Positions 34,801 to 45,282 of a stretch of DNA of 64,000 bases are shown here, piece after piece; positions within the stretch are counted from its first letter, which is position 1; each line of letters begins with the position of its first letter. The position numbers and the translations under genes were made by a program. The stretch covers positions 793,207 through 857,206 of the forward strand of contig CM021313.1 of assembly GCA_010645155.1 (NCBI GenBank), in the 5' to 3' direction. The notes under the pieces were generated by a model. That model searched no databases and had not been told where the DNA came from. It was given only the letters and a program-made list of their open reading frames with translations. Origin of the DNA: Tigriopus japonicus. Its lineage: Eukaryota; Arthropoda; Copepoda; Harpacticoida; Harpacticidae.

Positions 34801-36851
34801 TGGGAGCCACCAGTTACAATGAGGTTGGCATTCATTTAATTTATCATCTAGAAGCACTGAACTAAGTGGAGTGAAAGGTTAGCGACAAGAATTATCATTT
34901 TTTTCTAGCAGGATTGAATCAATTCAAAAAAAAATCAACAGTTCTTCTTCACACGAGAACTAATTTGGATTCGGCAGAGATAACCTTTATAATAGTATTT
35001 CAGGGGTCTCTGGATTAGGTGGACTATGTAGTTCAATTTTCAACCCAACCAAATGCTGGAGTGAAAAGTTATGCCTTCTCAAACTTAAAAAGAACTGAAT
35101 AGGGCATAGAATGGTAGAGCTGCCCCTTGTGTGTTACATTGAAAAATTACCGAAAAAGAGAGATTGTTCACTCGTTCATTCTCAAGATGAGTTGCATGGA
35201 GCTTTAAAAAAGCATAACTTTGAGCTGAATATTGAAAATGCGAAGTCCACCCAACACAAGCCAGATCTCATTTTCTAAAGAACGTGACTGATTTGATCCT
35301 ACTGGAAATCATAATTGTCATCACTACTAGCCTCGTACTCCAGTTAATTCAGCGCTTCTTGATTTTTACCTCGATAGGAACGTTTTTGTTGAATGGGGCA
35401 AAAAGTGCCTTCCTGGTGAACGGAGACTTTCTTATTTGCTTTAAAACTGAAAAAGACGAAAAAGATAGAAGATTGCCTCGCTCCTTGCCTATTTTATCTC
35501 TTTTTCTAGTTTGAAAATACGGGTGAAAATGGAGGACAAAAACTATTGTAATGCGAGTAATAAAAACTGCTGCAAAGTTAATGAAGCTCGAGCTTGTTGA
35601 AGTAAAATGGCAGTCTACCATACTCTAGCTAGGTTATTCCATTATTTTTACTTTATCATTTGCACTTCCACAAAAAATACAACAACTCACCAAAAGGGTC
35701 CGAAACACACAAGAATTAAAAGAAGTCAACTTACCGCTTCTCATCAAATAGCACTNNNNNNNNNNNNNNNNNNNNNNNNNNNNNNNNNNNNNNNNNNNNN
35801 NNNNNNNNNNNNNNNNNNNNNNNNNNNNNNNNNNNNNNAAATGGCAGTCTACCATACTCTAGCTAGGTTATTCCATTATTTTTACTTTATCATTTGCACT
35901 TCCACAAAAACACAACAGCTCACCAAAAGGGTCCGTACCGCTTTTCATCAAATAGCACTTTTCCATTTTACTTGAATTAGTTTTAGGCACGCGAATTAGG
36001 ATTTGCAACTTGTTCAATGAATGCTTAGCATCCAGACTAACTATTGTTAATCTAAAAATTCGTTCTACGAATCGAAAAGTTTGGGCTGTGAAAACATGAT
36101 TTGTCCTGATTCTCGAGTTCTGTCATTTTTCCTAAACGCATCAAATGTTTTGAATGTTTTCTCTTGTTGAAGTATTTTTATTTTAAATTTGTGAAATATT
36201 TTTATATCCGTAGTGCATTGAAACTTGTCGATGGCGACATATCGTGAGTCAGGAGAGCATTCGTTGCAAAATGCCCTTCATGGATGTGCCAGGATGGCCC
36301 GAATGTGACACGCAGGATCAGGCCTTTACCGCCATCGAACAATATCGGAACTACCGAGACAAGAATGCCCGCGAACATTGCAAGAGCTCGTGCCTCAAAC
36401 ATTGTCGCATCCGTATTCATTCCGCCCAAATCACCAAAGAGATGGAGAGCCGACCGGATCAGAGCTCCATTCACATCTACTACTCCTCTGGCATGATTCA
36501 GGTATCCTCGAAAAGTACTGTAGATAGAGTAGCAGTTTTCCAAAGATGTCCAACACCCGTTTGATGATGACCTTGCAGGATTTGCACGAGGAATGGGGCT
36601 ATGACATGACTCTGTTCATAGCGGACTTTGGGGGATCCCTGGGATTCTTACTCGGTGTCTCCATATTGAGCGTCTTGGAAATCGTCGAGGGACTCATCTT
36701 GGCTGCCTATCAAATGTGTCAAGATCGGAGAGAAACGAAAGAGCGAAAGGCCTCCCAAGAGGCCGATGAAGAAGGGGAAACGAAAGAGGCTTACAGGCCA
36801 AATCTAGACGACGCCGAGCCCTCCAACGACTGGATTGGAGTTCATTTGTAA
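31895..36851 (+). CDS. DEG/ENaC (pickpocket/ASIC-like) sodium channel subunit
   Basis: A subunit of a trimeric amiloride-sensitive-type cation channel in the plasma membrane. Exons 31895-32152, 33527-33872, 34374-34574, 34675-34823, 36214-36501, 36579-36851 (504 residues, all phases agree). A short cytosolic N-terminus precedes TM1 (about 69-86, VWVMAVVICCFFM). The extracellular domain has N-glycosylation sequons and the family's late Cys pattern (Y-x-x-C-x-x-x-C in SYNECIETC). TM2 (about 425-450) contains the pore signature GGSLGFLLGVSILSVLE with the G-x-S selectivity filter at 440-442. A charged C-terminal tail follows. At the N-terminal His-Gly gating motif the sequence appears to read Cys-Gly (56-57), which is unusual. 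Ligand and partner subunits cannot be told. The donor after exon 4 (GTTGGC) is weak but phase and the Cys spacing support it. Confidence 0.88.
32153..33526. other. DEG/ENaC intron 1
   Basis: A 1,374-base, very AT-rich intron ending TTTTCCAG. No internal feature recognised; frames at 33030-33475 look like chance. Confidence 0.5.
33873..34373. other. DEG/ENaC intron 2
   Basis: A 501-base AT-rich intron ending AATTGTAG. Nothing recognised inside. Confidence 0.5.
34990..35375. mobile_element. Second copy of the palindromic foldback family
   Basis: It shares with 15960-16450 the blocks GAGTGAAAA(G/A)TTATGCCTTCTCAAAC (in inverted relation), AAATCATA(A/G)TT and CTCCAG...TTCAG(C/T)GCTTCTTGA. The left arm appears shortened. 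It is non-coding. Confidence 0.65.
35756..35838. other. Assembly gap (83 Ns)
   Basis: A run of N in a DEG/ENaC intron. The 150 bases before it are repeated just after it (from 35837) with one roughly 30-base deletion and a few substitutions, suggesting unmerged allelic contig ends. Confidence 0.99.
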
Positions 36852-36883
36852 TCCTACTTTACATCTATGCGTTTCCATCATCT

Positions 36884-36889
36884 TTTATT
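36884..36889 (-). promoter_or_regulatory. Poly(A) signal of AQR
   Basis: AATAAA on the minus strand, 40 bases past the AQR stop codon. It lies only 33-38 bases after the DEG/ENaC stop on the other strand, so the two 3' ends must overlap or nearly touch. Confidence 0.65.
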
Positions 36890-36928
36890 CATTGGGTCAC
36901 GGTCATTACGATTCATGAACAATATACG

Positions 36929-39900
36929 TTATTCGGCGCTCACTTCGTTGACGATCTCTTTCATTTCGACATTCGGTGGTTTATCTTCGGCCTCGTCGTC
37001 ACTATCGTGGTCATCGGCCGGATGCTGGCCCGTTTTCCGATCAGGTTTGGTGATGGCAATCTCTCCGGGTTTATCTTGCTCACCGAGAGTGATGGGTTGG
37101 ATCGATTGAAGAGCGGCCACTTTGCCCGCGTAGAAGTCGTAGACGAATTTGCACATGGCTGGCATATCCGAGATGATCAGAGGATTGGGGGCCGTTACAT
37201 TAGCTTGACGTTTGGTTTGATAGACCTGAAAATTTGAAATTCAATTAGTTTCAAAAAGGTTTCAATTTTTTTTTGATTGTTGGTGCTAGGGTCGGAGGGT
37301 TGAGCCTCGCCCGGCCAGCGAAGCCGGCCATCACATCGTCCAGAGTTTTTCCGATAGGCAATCTCATGTCCGGTATCAGAATGGTTCTCCGTCTGTGGGC
37401 GTGGAGTTAACGTCTAACAGTTTCCTTGAGAATGGTCAGGGAGGAGAATCGAACCTGGGACCTCTCTCACTATAGGAAACTGCGCTAACCACGACGCCAC
37501 GTCTCCTCCCTCAATTGACTTTAAGAATAAATTTGATTTACCTCGTTGGGACATAGATGAAGCTGCAGGGGTCGTTTGGTGAGGATATTGAAGGCCGGTT
37601 GAAGCTCGAAGCAGTTCTTGAATAGGTTCACCCTGGCAAACACATAGAGGCCGAATCGAGCACGGGACATGGCCACAACCAGACGTCGAACATCCCGCAG
37701 ATGACCCACATTGTACGTTCTCACCAAAGACAACAAGATGTAATCGTTCTGCTGCCCTTGGAACTTGTCCACCGTCGTGATCTTGTGGGGTGTTCCCACC
37801 ATGGGGTTGTTGGAACATCGCGCATTCACCACATCCCGAATGAGATGCTTCTGCCCGTTGTAGGTGGTCAAAATGGAGATCTTTTCCGCGGGATAGCCAA
37901 TCAAGCGCATGTACATGAATGTGGCCACCACGAACTCGGCCTCGGCCAGATTTTGGTAGAAGAATGGACTCGGTTGCGATTCGCCCACTCCGTTGAAATC
38001 GGGCACATTGATCAACTGATAGTCATACGAGAAGCCACCATTGGCTGCCAAAAACTCATCCTTGTTGAGGACGTGGGATAAGTTACCCAAGTTCTTGTAG
38101 CGCCAATTGTACAGACTGGCAATACTTGGACGAGCACGGCCTTGAGCATCCAGATCAACCGTTGGCACGCCCAAACGGACCAGCCTCGTGAACATGGATT
38201 GCTCCATGTTGGAGAACTTTTGAAACGCCATATTCTTGATGACGGGCGGCAATTGGTGGTGATCGCCAATCATGATCCAACGCTTCAAGCGATTGTACCC
38301 GTCCTCCGGGTTTTGTAGTAATAAAGGAATGAACGTTTCGATCTCCAGAATTTGCGCAGCCTCTTCCATCAGGATGTTGTCGAACTTGAAGCCCATCGAA
38401 GCCAACTCTTTACGCTTCAGTGCGGCATGGGTGCAAGTCATGGCGACAATCTTGGCCTCTTTCACTACGAGATATCGTGTCCGATCCAGACCACTGCGTA
38501 ACAACTCAAAAGCCCGGAACTCTTCCAACTGCGTGAAGATATCCTGGATGTAGCGCCAACAACTTTCGGCGATGGCGCGGTCCTCTTCGAAAGATTTCTT
38601 CTTGAACAAAGGTTGAGGCGCTTTGTCAAAGAACTTGGCAAAAGGGAACAATTGTGCCACGGTGTCGAGCTTTTGGGCTTCTTGAGCCGCAACTGTCTTC
38701 ACAGCCGTTTCGTACTTTTCCCATCGAGACAGAATCTCGTACAAGAAAAAGTACCCTGAAGTCTCACAAGTATAAGCCACATCTCCTCGGACTTCCAGAC
38801 TCTTCTGCAAGCGATTCACTTCTTCCAAGAGTTCCAGACGTTTGGCCAGGACATAATTCACTCGTCCATAGCGACTGAAGTCCTTTTCGGTCTCCAAGGC
38901 TTCTTCGCCATGACCGAGACGAAGCAAATGCCGCTCATCCACATCCAAGGACATGATTTTTTCGAAGAGTTGATTCAAAGCTTGATTCGAATGGGTCACG
39001 ATTAGAGTGCGCTGATCCGGGAAGTTGTGATAAATATTCGAGATGATTTGAACGGCCACATCGGTTTTGCCCGTACCAGGCGGTCCAACCACCATGGTCA
39101 GTCCTGGATTCATTCCGGCTCGAATGGCTTCAACTTGGGTTGGCGTGAATGGGACGGAGTTCTTCTTGGGATGGCTCACGATGAAGGGGCCATTGGTTTG
39201 AGGTTGGAATGGCTTGACTTTGATATTGGGCTTAGTTTCCGAGGAAGCTTCGGTGTTGGATACTTCATTGAACTCTAACTTGAATGGGGGAACGAGACGA
39301 TCTTTGTCGTCATCATCGACGGTCACGTCATAATTGGGGAAGCTCTGTCGGAGATGGTCAAAGCTAAGGAACGTATCGTTGAAGTTGAGAGTCTTGAGTT
39401 GATTCTCCATTTGACGGTAGTGAGCCGCCCCTGGATCACCATAGCCCAAGATAATGTCGTGGAGAAAATCGGGCACAACACACGATGTGTTCATGAGCTC
39501 GCGAATGGTCTCCAGCACAGCCTTGAAGTTGTTCTCCTTAGGCTTTCGTCTCATCAAAATGTTGAAAGACTCGTACACGTCCTCACTTCCGCCAGAAGTC
39601 TTCTCCATGTCTTGATGGTACTGATTGCAATCCAGGAGGATGCGGTAGGTTCGCGATTCTCCGGGAAGATTCGGACGGGGCTCGGGACCTTCTTCAATGA
39701 CTCGGCCATTTTCATCGAGCATGCCCTCCACTTCACAACCTCGAACGTACATGAGGCCCACTTGAGGAATAAAATCGTCGGTAAAATCCAAAGGCACGGG
39801 ATGAGGCGAGATCTTTGGTCGGACAGTGATCAGGAAGCAAACGTCATGCCTTCGCAGGCCCTCCCACTCGGCCTTAATATTGTCCTTCACACTCAAATTC

Positions 39901-41636
39901 ACCGACACGTCCGCACGCACACGGGAAGGTTGTTTCTCGCCAATATTGGGTTTGGCCACTTCTACAATCGAAAACGACACAATGGGCTGAGCCATTCGAG
40001 CCCAACCATTGAAGATAACTGTCCCATCTTCGGGTCGCCATGGTTTCAGTCGGGTGACGGCATCTTCGACGTCGCCACGGATCTCGTAAGTGGATTCCAG
40101 TTGAAACAATTTGAAATTTCGGAGCAAATAATCCTGCAGAGTGAGGAACTGAAGGTTGAGCTTGGGCAGAGCCAAGACACCTTCACCGTTGTAGAACTCG
40201 CCCGGCACAATGTTCTCATCCCAAATCACCTCTTCCGTTGGATAGAGAGGTAGCTCGTTCAATGCTTGTAATTGCGAGTCCTTTCTCTCGTGTCTGAGGA
40301 TCAACGACTCCCTTAAAACGGCCTCGTCAAAGTCCTTTAGATCGACCGAGCCCATTTCGGGGACAAGACACAGGAACTCGGCAATCTTGTACAAGGTCTC
40401 CTTGGAGAGTGGGCCAAAATGGCGAGCCAAGCTCTCACGGTCATCGATACTGGCCACAGTGGCCAAAGCAAATTTCCTCATCTCGGGATATCGACTGAAA
40501 ATCGCCTTTTGGAGGGACGTGATCTTGTCGTAATGCAGTTGAAGGTTCTGTTTCTCGGTGAGTTGATCGCCAGTTTCATTTGATATTTCGAATCGAGCAT
40601 AAAACTTGAGCTCGTTCAGGAGCTGGGCAAATAATCTTCCTTCTTCACGTTTGGCCAACGTGGAGAGTGAGCATTTGGCCAACACTTGGGAGTCATCCAA
40701 GAGGGTATCGAAAAACCGCCGAGTGGGCAATAAGGCCTCGAGATCTATGAGCAACACAAGAAAGTGCTCACAATATTCCACAGCCCAAGGGTTGGCTTCT
40801 TTTTCTTGTATTGAATCGAGAGTTGACAGAAACCTTTGAATGAGGTTCCGGAGAAAGTGTCGATCGAACTTGTTCTTGCCTTTGGTCTCCTCGGACTCCT
40901 TGGCATCTTTCTTTTGAAGGGCTTTCCAATACTTTTTCCATTTGGGAATTCGTTGGAGCTCAAACTCGCGTCTCCGCTCCAACAAAGACGCCCACATGGG
41001 TAAGGACACGAGTTTCTGGACCTGAACCCGGATCAGATCGATTTCCATGGACGTGAAACAATGATCGAGAAACACCAAGACGAATTTCTGCTCTTGAAGA
41101 GTGATCCCCGAGTCTTCTTCCAGGCTGATTTTCAAGACTCTTTCGAAGAAACACGGGAAGTGCTCTGATTTGTGTTGAAACGAATTCCAGGCAGGCACTC
41201 GTTCACGGAATTTTTCATTGATCATGAGGATCACTGAGAGAACATGCTCGTTCGAAGCGTCTTCATTGAAATTGGGCCACAGATAGTTTTCGAAATACTG
41301 ACTGAACTCCAGCATCATGATGCGTTTGATGGAGAAATCCGTGCCTTTGAGATCATTCGTGTAGACATCTTTGATCACTTGGGAATCGAAATCTTTATGC
41401 TTCTTTAGGGTGTGAGGTGCCCAATACGAATTGGCCAAGTCCGTGAGACGATCTGCCTGAATTTGGTCCAAAGTCGGAGCGGAGTTTCGACTTTTGAACT
41501 TGGAGGCAGAGGCTTCATCCGAATTCTGATTGTTGGATCGTCTCCGATCTCCAGGTCGTCCTTCGCGAGAGTAGGGAGCAATCCGCCCTTCTCGATTGTG
41601 AGGCAAGTTTGCTCGTTTTCTGAAATCGCCCCTCAT
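36929..41636 (-). CDS. Aqr: RNA helicase Aquarius (intron-binding protein IBP160)
   Basis: An SF1 (UPF1-like) helicase of the spliceosome that binds the intron upstream of the branch point, in the intron-binding complex with XAB2/SYF1 and ISY1. Two exons: 41636-37542 and 37225-36929 (1,463 residues; human AQR about 1,485). An N-terminal Arg-rich segment is followed by a large helical ARM-like region, a central beta-rich region, then the helicase core: Walker [10 protein letters not shown] at about 850, the Walker B position reading [15 protein letters not shown], and late motifs [19 protein letters not shown] and [14 protein letters not shown]. The second exon encodes the conserved [13 protein letters not shown] segment and an acidic tail. 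The near-intronless structure is notable, and its single intron hosts a SINE. A 3' splice acceptor ends 2 bases before the ATG, and ecdysoneless ends 52 bases upstream. Confidence 0.95.
37265..37510 (-). mobile_element. tRNA-derived SINE in the AQR intron
   Basis: On the minus strand the unit begins GGGAGGAGACG. It has an A-box-like segment (TGGCGTCGTGGTTAGCGC, about 37480-37497) and a B-box-like segment (GGTCCCAGGTTCGATTCTC, about 37443-37461) with tRNA-like spacing. A 150-base unrelated body ends in a run of nine A's. This head-body-tail order is that of a tRNA-derived SINE. The cloverleaf does not close properly (no good T-stem), so it is not a functional tRNA. Orientation is the same as AQR transcription. 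Confidence 0.7.
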
Positions 41637-41640
41637 GACT

Positions 41641-41688
41641 GAAAGACATAAAAGAACAAATTTGTTAAGGCGTCGTTCACGTGCGTGT
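41641..41688 (-). promoter_or_regulatory. ECD-AQR intercistronic region with splice acceptor
   Basis: Between the ECD stop (41689) and the AG at 41639-41640 lie only 48 bases. The minus strand reads TTGTTCTTTTATGTCTTTCAG, then TC and the AQR ATG: a textbook pyrimidine tract and acceptor with no donor between the two genes and no AATAAA. This is the layout of a trans-spliced downstream cistron. Confidence 0.6.
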
Positions 41689-43347
41689 TTACGGCTTATG
41701 TTTCAAAATAGAATTTATTATGGTGTTGGTGGGACCTTGAAAGCCCTCTTGGTTTTCGAGAGAGCTTAGCAAGTTTTTCATCACAGATAGGTCCAAGTTA
41801 TCGGAAGTCACATTGGAGCCCCCTAACTGGTCTTCAAGCTCCTCAAAATAGGCTCTCATGTCGTCTTCCTCGTCTTGATCATTTAGGTCCGTTTCTTCGC
41901 CTTCTGAATCCGATTGGTCACTGGGGCCCAGATTAATACCCAGTATCTTGTTTAAGGCATTTTCAAACATACTTGAATCGAAGGAAATGCCATTTTCGTC
42001 AGATTTAGGACAATTGACCAACTTTGATTCTTCAACACCCTTCATGTCAGAGGATTCATCCAAGAAGCTTTCCAAATCCGAAACCTTTGCCATGTCATTG
42101 CGAGTTTTCAAAAAGAACTTTTGGGCCAGTAAGTCGTCCAGCACATTTGGATTCATCTCAAGCCATTCTTCGCTATCCGCCGGTTTGAGTTCCTTTTCTA
42201 CGGTTACCCATGAACTTGGATCAAAAGACGCCAAGGCATTGGATAATTGCAAGAAATAAGGCCTACTCTCATGATGCTCATCCTCACATTGGCCTTGACG
42301 ATAGAATGACCAAGCTTTTCCCTTTCGTTGCTCGTAATTTTTCGATCCTGGCATAAGTCCCTGGAAATAATTGAGCGACTCTAATGTTTGGATAAATTTT
42401 TCGAAGCTAGGATCACTGGAATCATGATGAGAGCTATCGGGCAGAGATTGATTCAACGCTTCCAAACCCGCTGTCACTTTGAAACCATGAGACTTGGCTT
42501 TGAATTGATCGTCATCCGAGTTTGGCAAGGTCCAGCCAGATTTTTTAAAGGGAAATATCTTCAAGCCACTCAGCATAGCGTACAAACACCGGGGGACGTT
42601 TATACCAATGGTCACGAGATCACTTTCAGGTCCTTGGGGGAATCGTTCCATTTTCTGAATGGCTTTGGAATCCCTGGGCACTAAGTCATGCAATTTCTGG
42701 ATGGCTGGGGAAATCAGTTGAGGGCTCTCACGCAAAACATGAGCAATAACTTTGGGCACAACCAGGTGGCAAAAGTGTAACTCGGAGCTCCAATCTCTCG
42801 GATATGTGCCCAACCGACGATCAATGCACGCTTGCACTTGAGATGAGGCTCGGGTGATCTGATTGAAGGCCACGATCGTTTTCACAGCATCCTCTTCACG
42901 AGGCACTCCACTTGGGAGGGCAGTCAACGACGAAGGTCGGTCTGAGATGGGAATCAAGTGCACTTGACCTTGGAACAAGTAGACGCGTTTTTCCGCCAAA
43001 TCTGGCTCTTGAGCCCAAGAGGGCAGATGATCAGCAGCTTCAATCAAAAGGATCTCTCCATCTTCATCGAGAACCCGAATCACGATCGAATCTTGGAGAT
43101 GGCTTGAGAGGAATTTGAGCAAACTAATGATGAACCATTCGTCTTCCACATTGTCGCCAATGAAGACTTTACCGTAGAGATGATTCTCTTGGGCTGGCTT
43201 GAGGTAGAATGGTTCCAAATGCCAAATGTAGTCGTGCAGAAAAGGTTGGCAAAGCTGCAAGCATTCAGCCAGCAAGGACAGACAATCCTTGGACGGATGT
43301 GTTGGGAAGATCTTGTATTCGACGAAAGGCACGGACACGCGATCCAT
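41689..43347 (-). CDS. ecd: Ecdysoneless homologue (ECD/SGT1)
   Basis: In other animals it is a partner of the PRPF8/U5 snRNP and the R2TP chaperone, needed for splicing, p53 and cell-cycle control, and ecdysteroid production in flies. Single exon, 552 residues, within the family's usual range. Family signatures by position: [12 protein letters not shown] near 39-50, [11 protein letters not shown] near 64-74, [17 protein letters not shown] near 95-111, then [20 protein letters not shown] and a C-terminal acidic region ([19 protein letters not shown]). It lies in tandem upstream of Aquarius; both act in splicing, which makes co-expression sensible. A pyrimidine-rich acceptor (TTTATTTCTCTTTTAG) ends 13 bases before the ATG, showing a 5' untranslated intron or trans-splice site. 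Confidence 0.93.
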   Translation of the reverse strand: MDRVSVPFVEYKIFPTHPSKDCLSLLAECLQLCQPFLHDYIWHLEPFYLKPAQENHLYGKVFIGDNVEDEWFIISLLKFLSSHLQDSIVIRVLDEDGEILLIEAADHLPSWAQEPDLAEKRVYLFQGQVHLIPISDRPSSLTALPSGVPREEDAVKTIVAFNQITRASSQVQACIDRRLGTYPRDWSSELHFCHLVVPKVIAHVLRESPQLISPAIQKLHDLVPRDSKAIQKMERFPQGPESDLVTIGINVPRCLYAMLSGLKIFPFKKSGWTLPNSDDDQFKAKSHGFKVTAGLEALNQSLPDSSHHDSSDPSFEKFIQTLESLNYFQGLMPGSKNYEQRKGKAWSFYRQGQCEDEHHESRPYFLQLSNALASFDPSSWVTVEKELKPADSEEWLEMNPNVLDDLLAQKFFLKTRNDMAKVSDLESFLDESSDMKGVEESKLVNCPKSDENGISFDSSMFENALNKILGINLGPSDQSDSEGEETDLNDQDEEDDMRAYFEELEDQLGGSNVTSDNLDLSVMKNLLSSLENQEGFQGPTNTIINSILKHKP

Positions 43348-43360
43348 GGTTTGGAATAGG

Positions 43361-43380
43361 CTAAAAGAGAAATAAAGATT
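43361..43380 (-). promoter_or_regulatory. 3' splice acceptor just upstream of the ECD start
   Basis: The minus strand reads CTTTATTTCTCTTTTAG and then 13 bases to the ATG. This implies an upstream non-coding exon or a spliced-leader acceptor. Confidence 0.6.
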
Positions 43381-43869
43381 GACTTATTAGCACTAAGATG
43401 GAAGATCTTTTCTTTCCATGACGTTTTGGGTTCCCATCCGAGTGCTTGATGGCTTGTATTGAGTGGCAATCCATGAACTAACAACATAGTAGCGGTACAA
43501 TAACAATTCAAAACGATCTCGTTTATAATCCCTTTCGTTCACTAGTCATGAATTCACTGAGCGCTTCAAAGCAAGCGATTGTTCTTTCGGTGAAAGCGCA
43601 TGCATGCATGATGGATGCACTGGAAGGTAAGCTTCGACTTCCCTTCGTTTGGGTTCTCGTGGAGAGCCACAGCCTGACAAGGTTTCAAAGACATGAAGAA
43701 GCAGAAGTTGAAGAAGCATTTGGAGTGAGTTCACGTTGGGTGTGTGGCCGAGAGATCCACGGTTATCGCCCCTTTCTTTTCGAGCGAGGTTGTCCAGGAT
43801 GGCAGGATGAGGCCAGCTTGGGTGGGTGGTCACGGCGAGACCAAATAAAAAAAAAATACCCAATTTTAA

Positions 43870-45282
43870 TCAAAATAGTCGTCCGGGCTCGATATAGGTG
43901 GCGTGCTCGTTGCCCCCACCCGAGGTCGAGCATAAGCTCGAGCCTCGACTTCGACTATTGGTCAGGGGTGCCCCAACGGGTCGACTGAGCTTGGTGTTGC
44001 TCAGATTGGGATTGTGCTCCTCGAGGCTGGTGTTGGCATAATGCAACACCAACTCCTGCAACGACCGGTAGATGTTGTAGGGCTCGGCGAATCCATAGCC
44101 GTGCTCCCCGTGGTATATGATACAATGCCCGGGTTTGCCGTTGCACACGATCGAGAGAGCAAAGTTGCCCTCCCGCGACTTGCGAATCAGAAACGTCCCA
44201 TGGGGTTGACCCGCGAGCAACGCCTCCGCTTGACGACGATCCAACTCGGGCATGAGCCACGTGGTCGGGTCGTGATGGGGCAAAGGCTGGAGAGTGGCCC
44301 GCCCTCCGGTATGCGGTTCCAAGTTGTCCAAGGCGGATTGCTCGAGCATGCGCGTGATAGTGTCCTCGCTCTCGCCGTGCTTGAGAAGCCAACTCTGGTG
44401 TTGCTGGCGCTGCTTGAACAGTTCGATAATCTCGGGCTTGAGCGAATTCATCTCCCGCTCCAAGTGGCGATTCTTCTGGTAAAGCCGCTCGAGCTCGTGG
44501 CGAAGCTTTTGGAGCTGATCCTGATACTGGGTGAGTTTGCACCGCAAGATCTCGAAGTTGTTCTCGAGCGATGTCTTTTCATGGGGAAAGATCTTTTCCT
44601 GAGCGGCGGCGTGGAGCGCAATCTGCTCGTGGAACAGATCGATGGTGCCTTCGAAGGCCAACACACCCTGACGGCGGTCTTGAATGCTCTGGGCGGTGGA
44701 TTGGTGGTCATCGTAGTATTTGTCGTATTGACGGGATCGCCCCAAATAGGCCATATTGATTTGATGGAGCTTTTGGGCCACGGCCCCGGGGTCCAGGCCC
44801 CCTTCGACGCTTTCTTCTTGCCGTCGGGACACGGGGTACAAGAGCTTCGTGTCTAGCGCCGCATTGTACTCTTTGAGCGACTGGTTCTGATAGAACTCGA
44901 CCAGTTCGAGCACCGAGTGGAACTGAAAGGGCTCACTGAATCCGTACCGCCCATCTTGATGGCAAATCTTGACGAGTTTGTTGGCCCCGCCCTTGCGGAG
45001 GGTGAGCGTGTACTCGCCGCCTTTGGAAGAGGCGTCCCGCACGAGGAACGTCCCATCGAGCTTGTCTTTGAGCTTCTCGTTGACTTCTTCCCGCGAGATA
45101 TCGCCCCAATACCAATCGGCCGTGGCCAACGACGGGCAACCCGAACTTTGCAACGACGATGAGGACGAATAATAATAACTCCCGCTCGAAGAAGGGTAGC
45201 TCGAGTTGGAGTTGTAGCCGGAACTGACCGAACCCGGCGGCAAGGGCACCGGCGGCGGATGCGGCGGAGGTGGCGGAGTCAT
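43870..45282 (-). CDS. Pik3r: PI3-kinase class IA regulatory subunit, short p55/p60 type
   Basis: It binds phosphotyrosine motifs on activated receptors or adaptors and holds the p110 catalytic subunit at the membrane. Intronless, 470 residues (human p55-gamma 461, fly p60 similar). A Pro-rich and Ser/Tyr-rich N-terminus (1-55) is followed by nSH2 (about 57-155, [23 protein letters not shown] with the phosphate-binding Arg), the iSH2 coiled coil (about 165-330, rich in Gln/Leu/Glu, p110 contact) and cSH2 (about 340-440, [26 protein letters not shown]). SH3 and Rho-GAP-like domains of p85 are absent, as expected for the short class. The C-terminus has ATYIEPG. Codon usage is GC-rich compared with the surroundings. 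Confidence 0.93.
   Translation of the reverse strand: MTPPPPPHPPPVPLPPGSVSSGYNSNSSYPSSSGSYYYSSSSSLQSSGCPSLATADWYWGDISREEVNEKLKDKLDGTFLVRDASSKGGEYTLTLRKGGANKLVKICHQDGRYGFSEPFQFHSVLELVEFYQNQSLKEYNAALDTKLLYPVSRRQEESVEGGLDPGAVAQKLHQINMAYLGRSRQYDKYYDDHQSTAQSIQDRRQGVLAFEGTIDLFHEQIALHAAAQEKIFPHEKTSLENNFEILRCKLTQYQDQLQKLRHELERLYQKNRHLEREMNSLKPEIIELFKQRQQHQSWLLKHGESEDTITRMLEQSALDNLEPHTGGRATLQPLPHHDPTTWLMPELDRRQAEALLAGQPHGTFLIRKSREGNFALSIVCNGKPGHCIIYHGEHGYGFAEPYNIYRSLQELVLHYANTSLEEHNPNLSNTKLSRPVGAPLTNSRSRGSSLCSTSGGGNEHATYIEPGRLF

Larger units (their letters stand above)
34824..36213. other. DEG/ENaC intron 4, with foldback copy and gap
   Basis: A 1.4-kb intron containing a partial copy of the palindromic foldback family (about 34990-35375), duplicated gap-flanking sequence (35607-35755 and 35837-35960) and an N gap. 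Confidence 0.6.

Noticed and set aside
37440..37510. Functional tRNA gene on the minus strand
   Set aside because: A- and B-box-like segments exist but the T-stem does not pair, and an A-tailed body follows; a SINE fits better.
39354..40253. 299-residue plus-strand open frame
   Set aside because: It lies fully antisense to the well-conserved AQR coding exon; no family resemblance.
44014..44856. 280-residue plus-strand open frame
   Set aside because: Antisense to PIK3R SH2/iSH2 coding sequence, produced by GC-rich codon bias.
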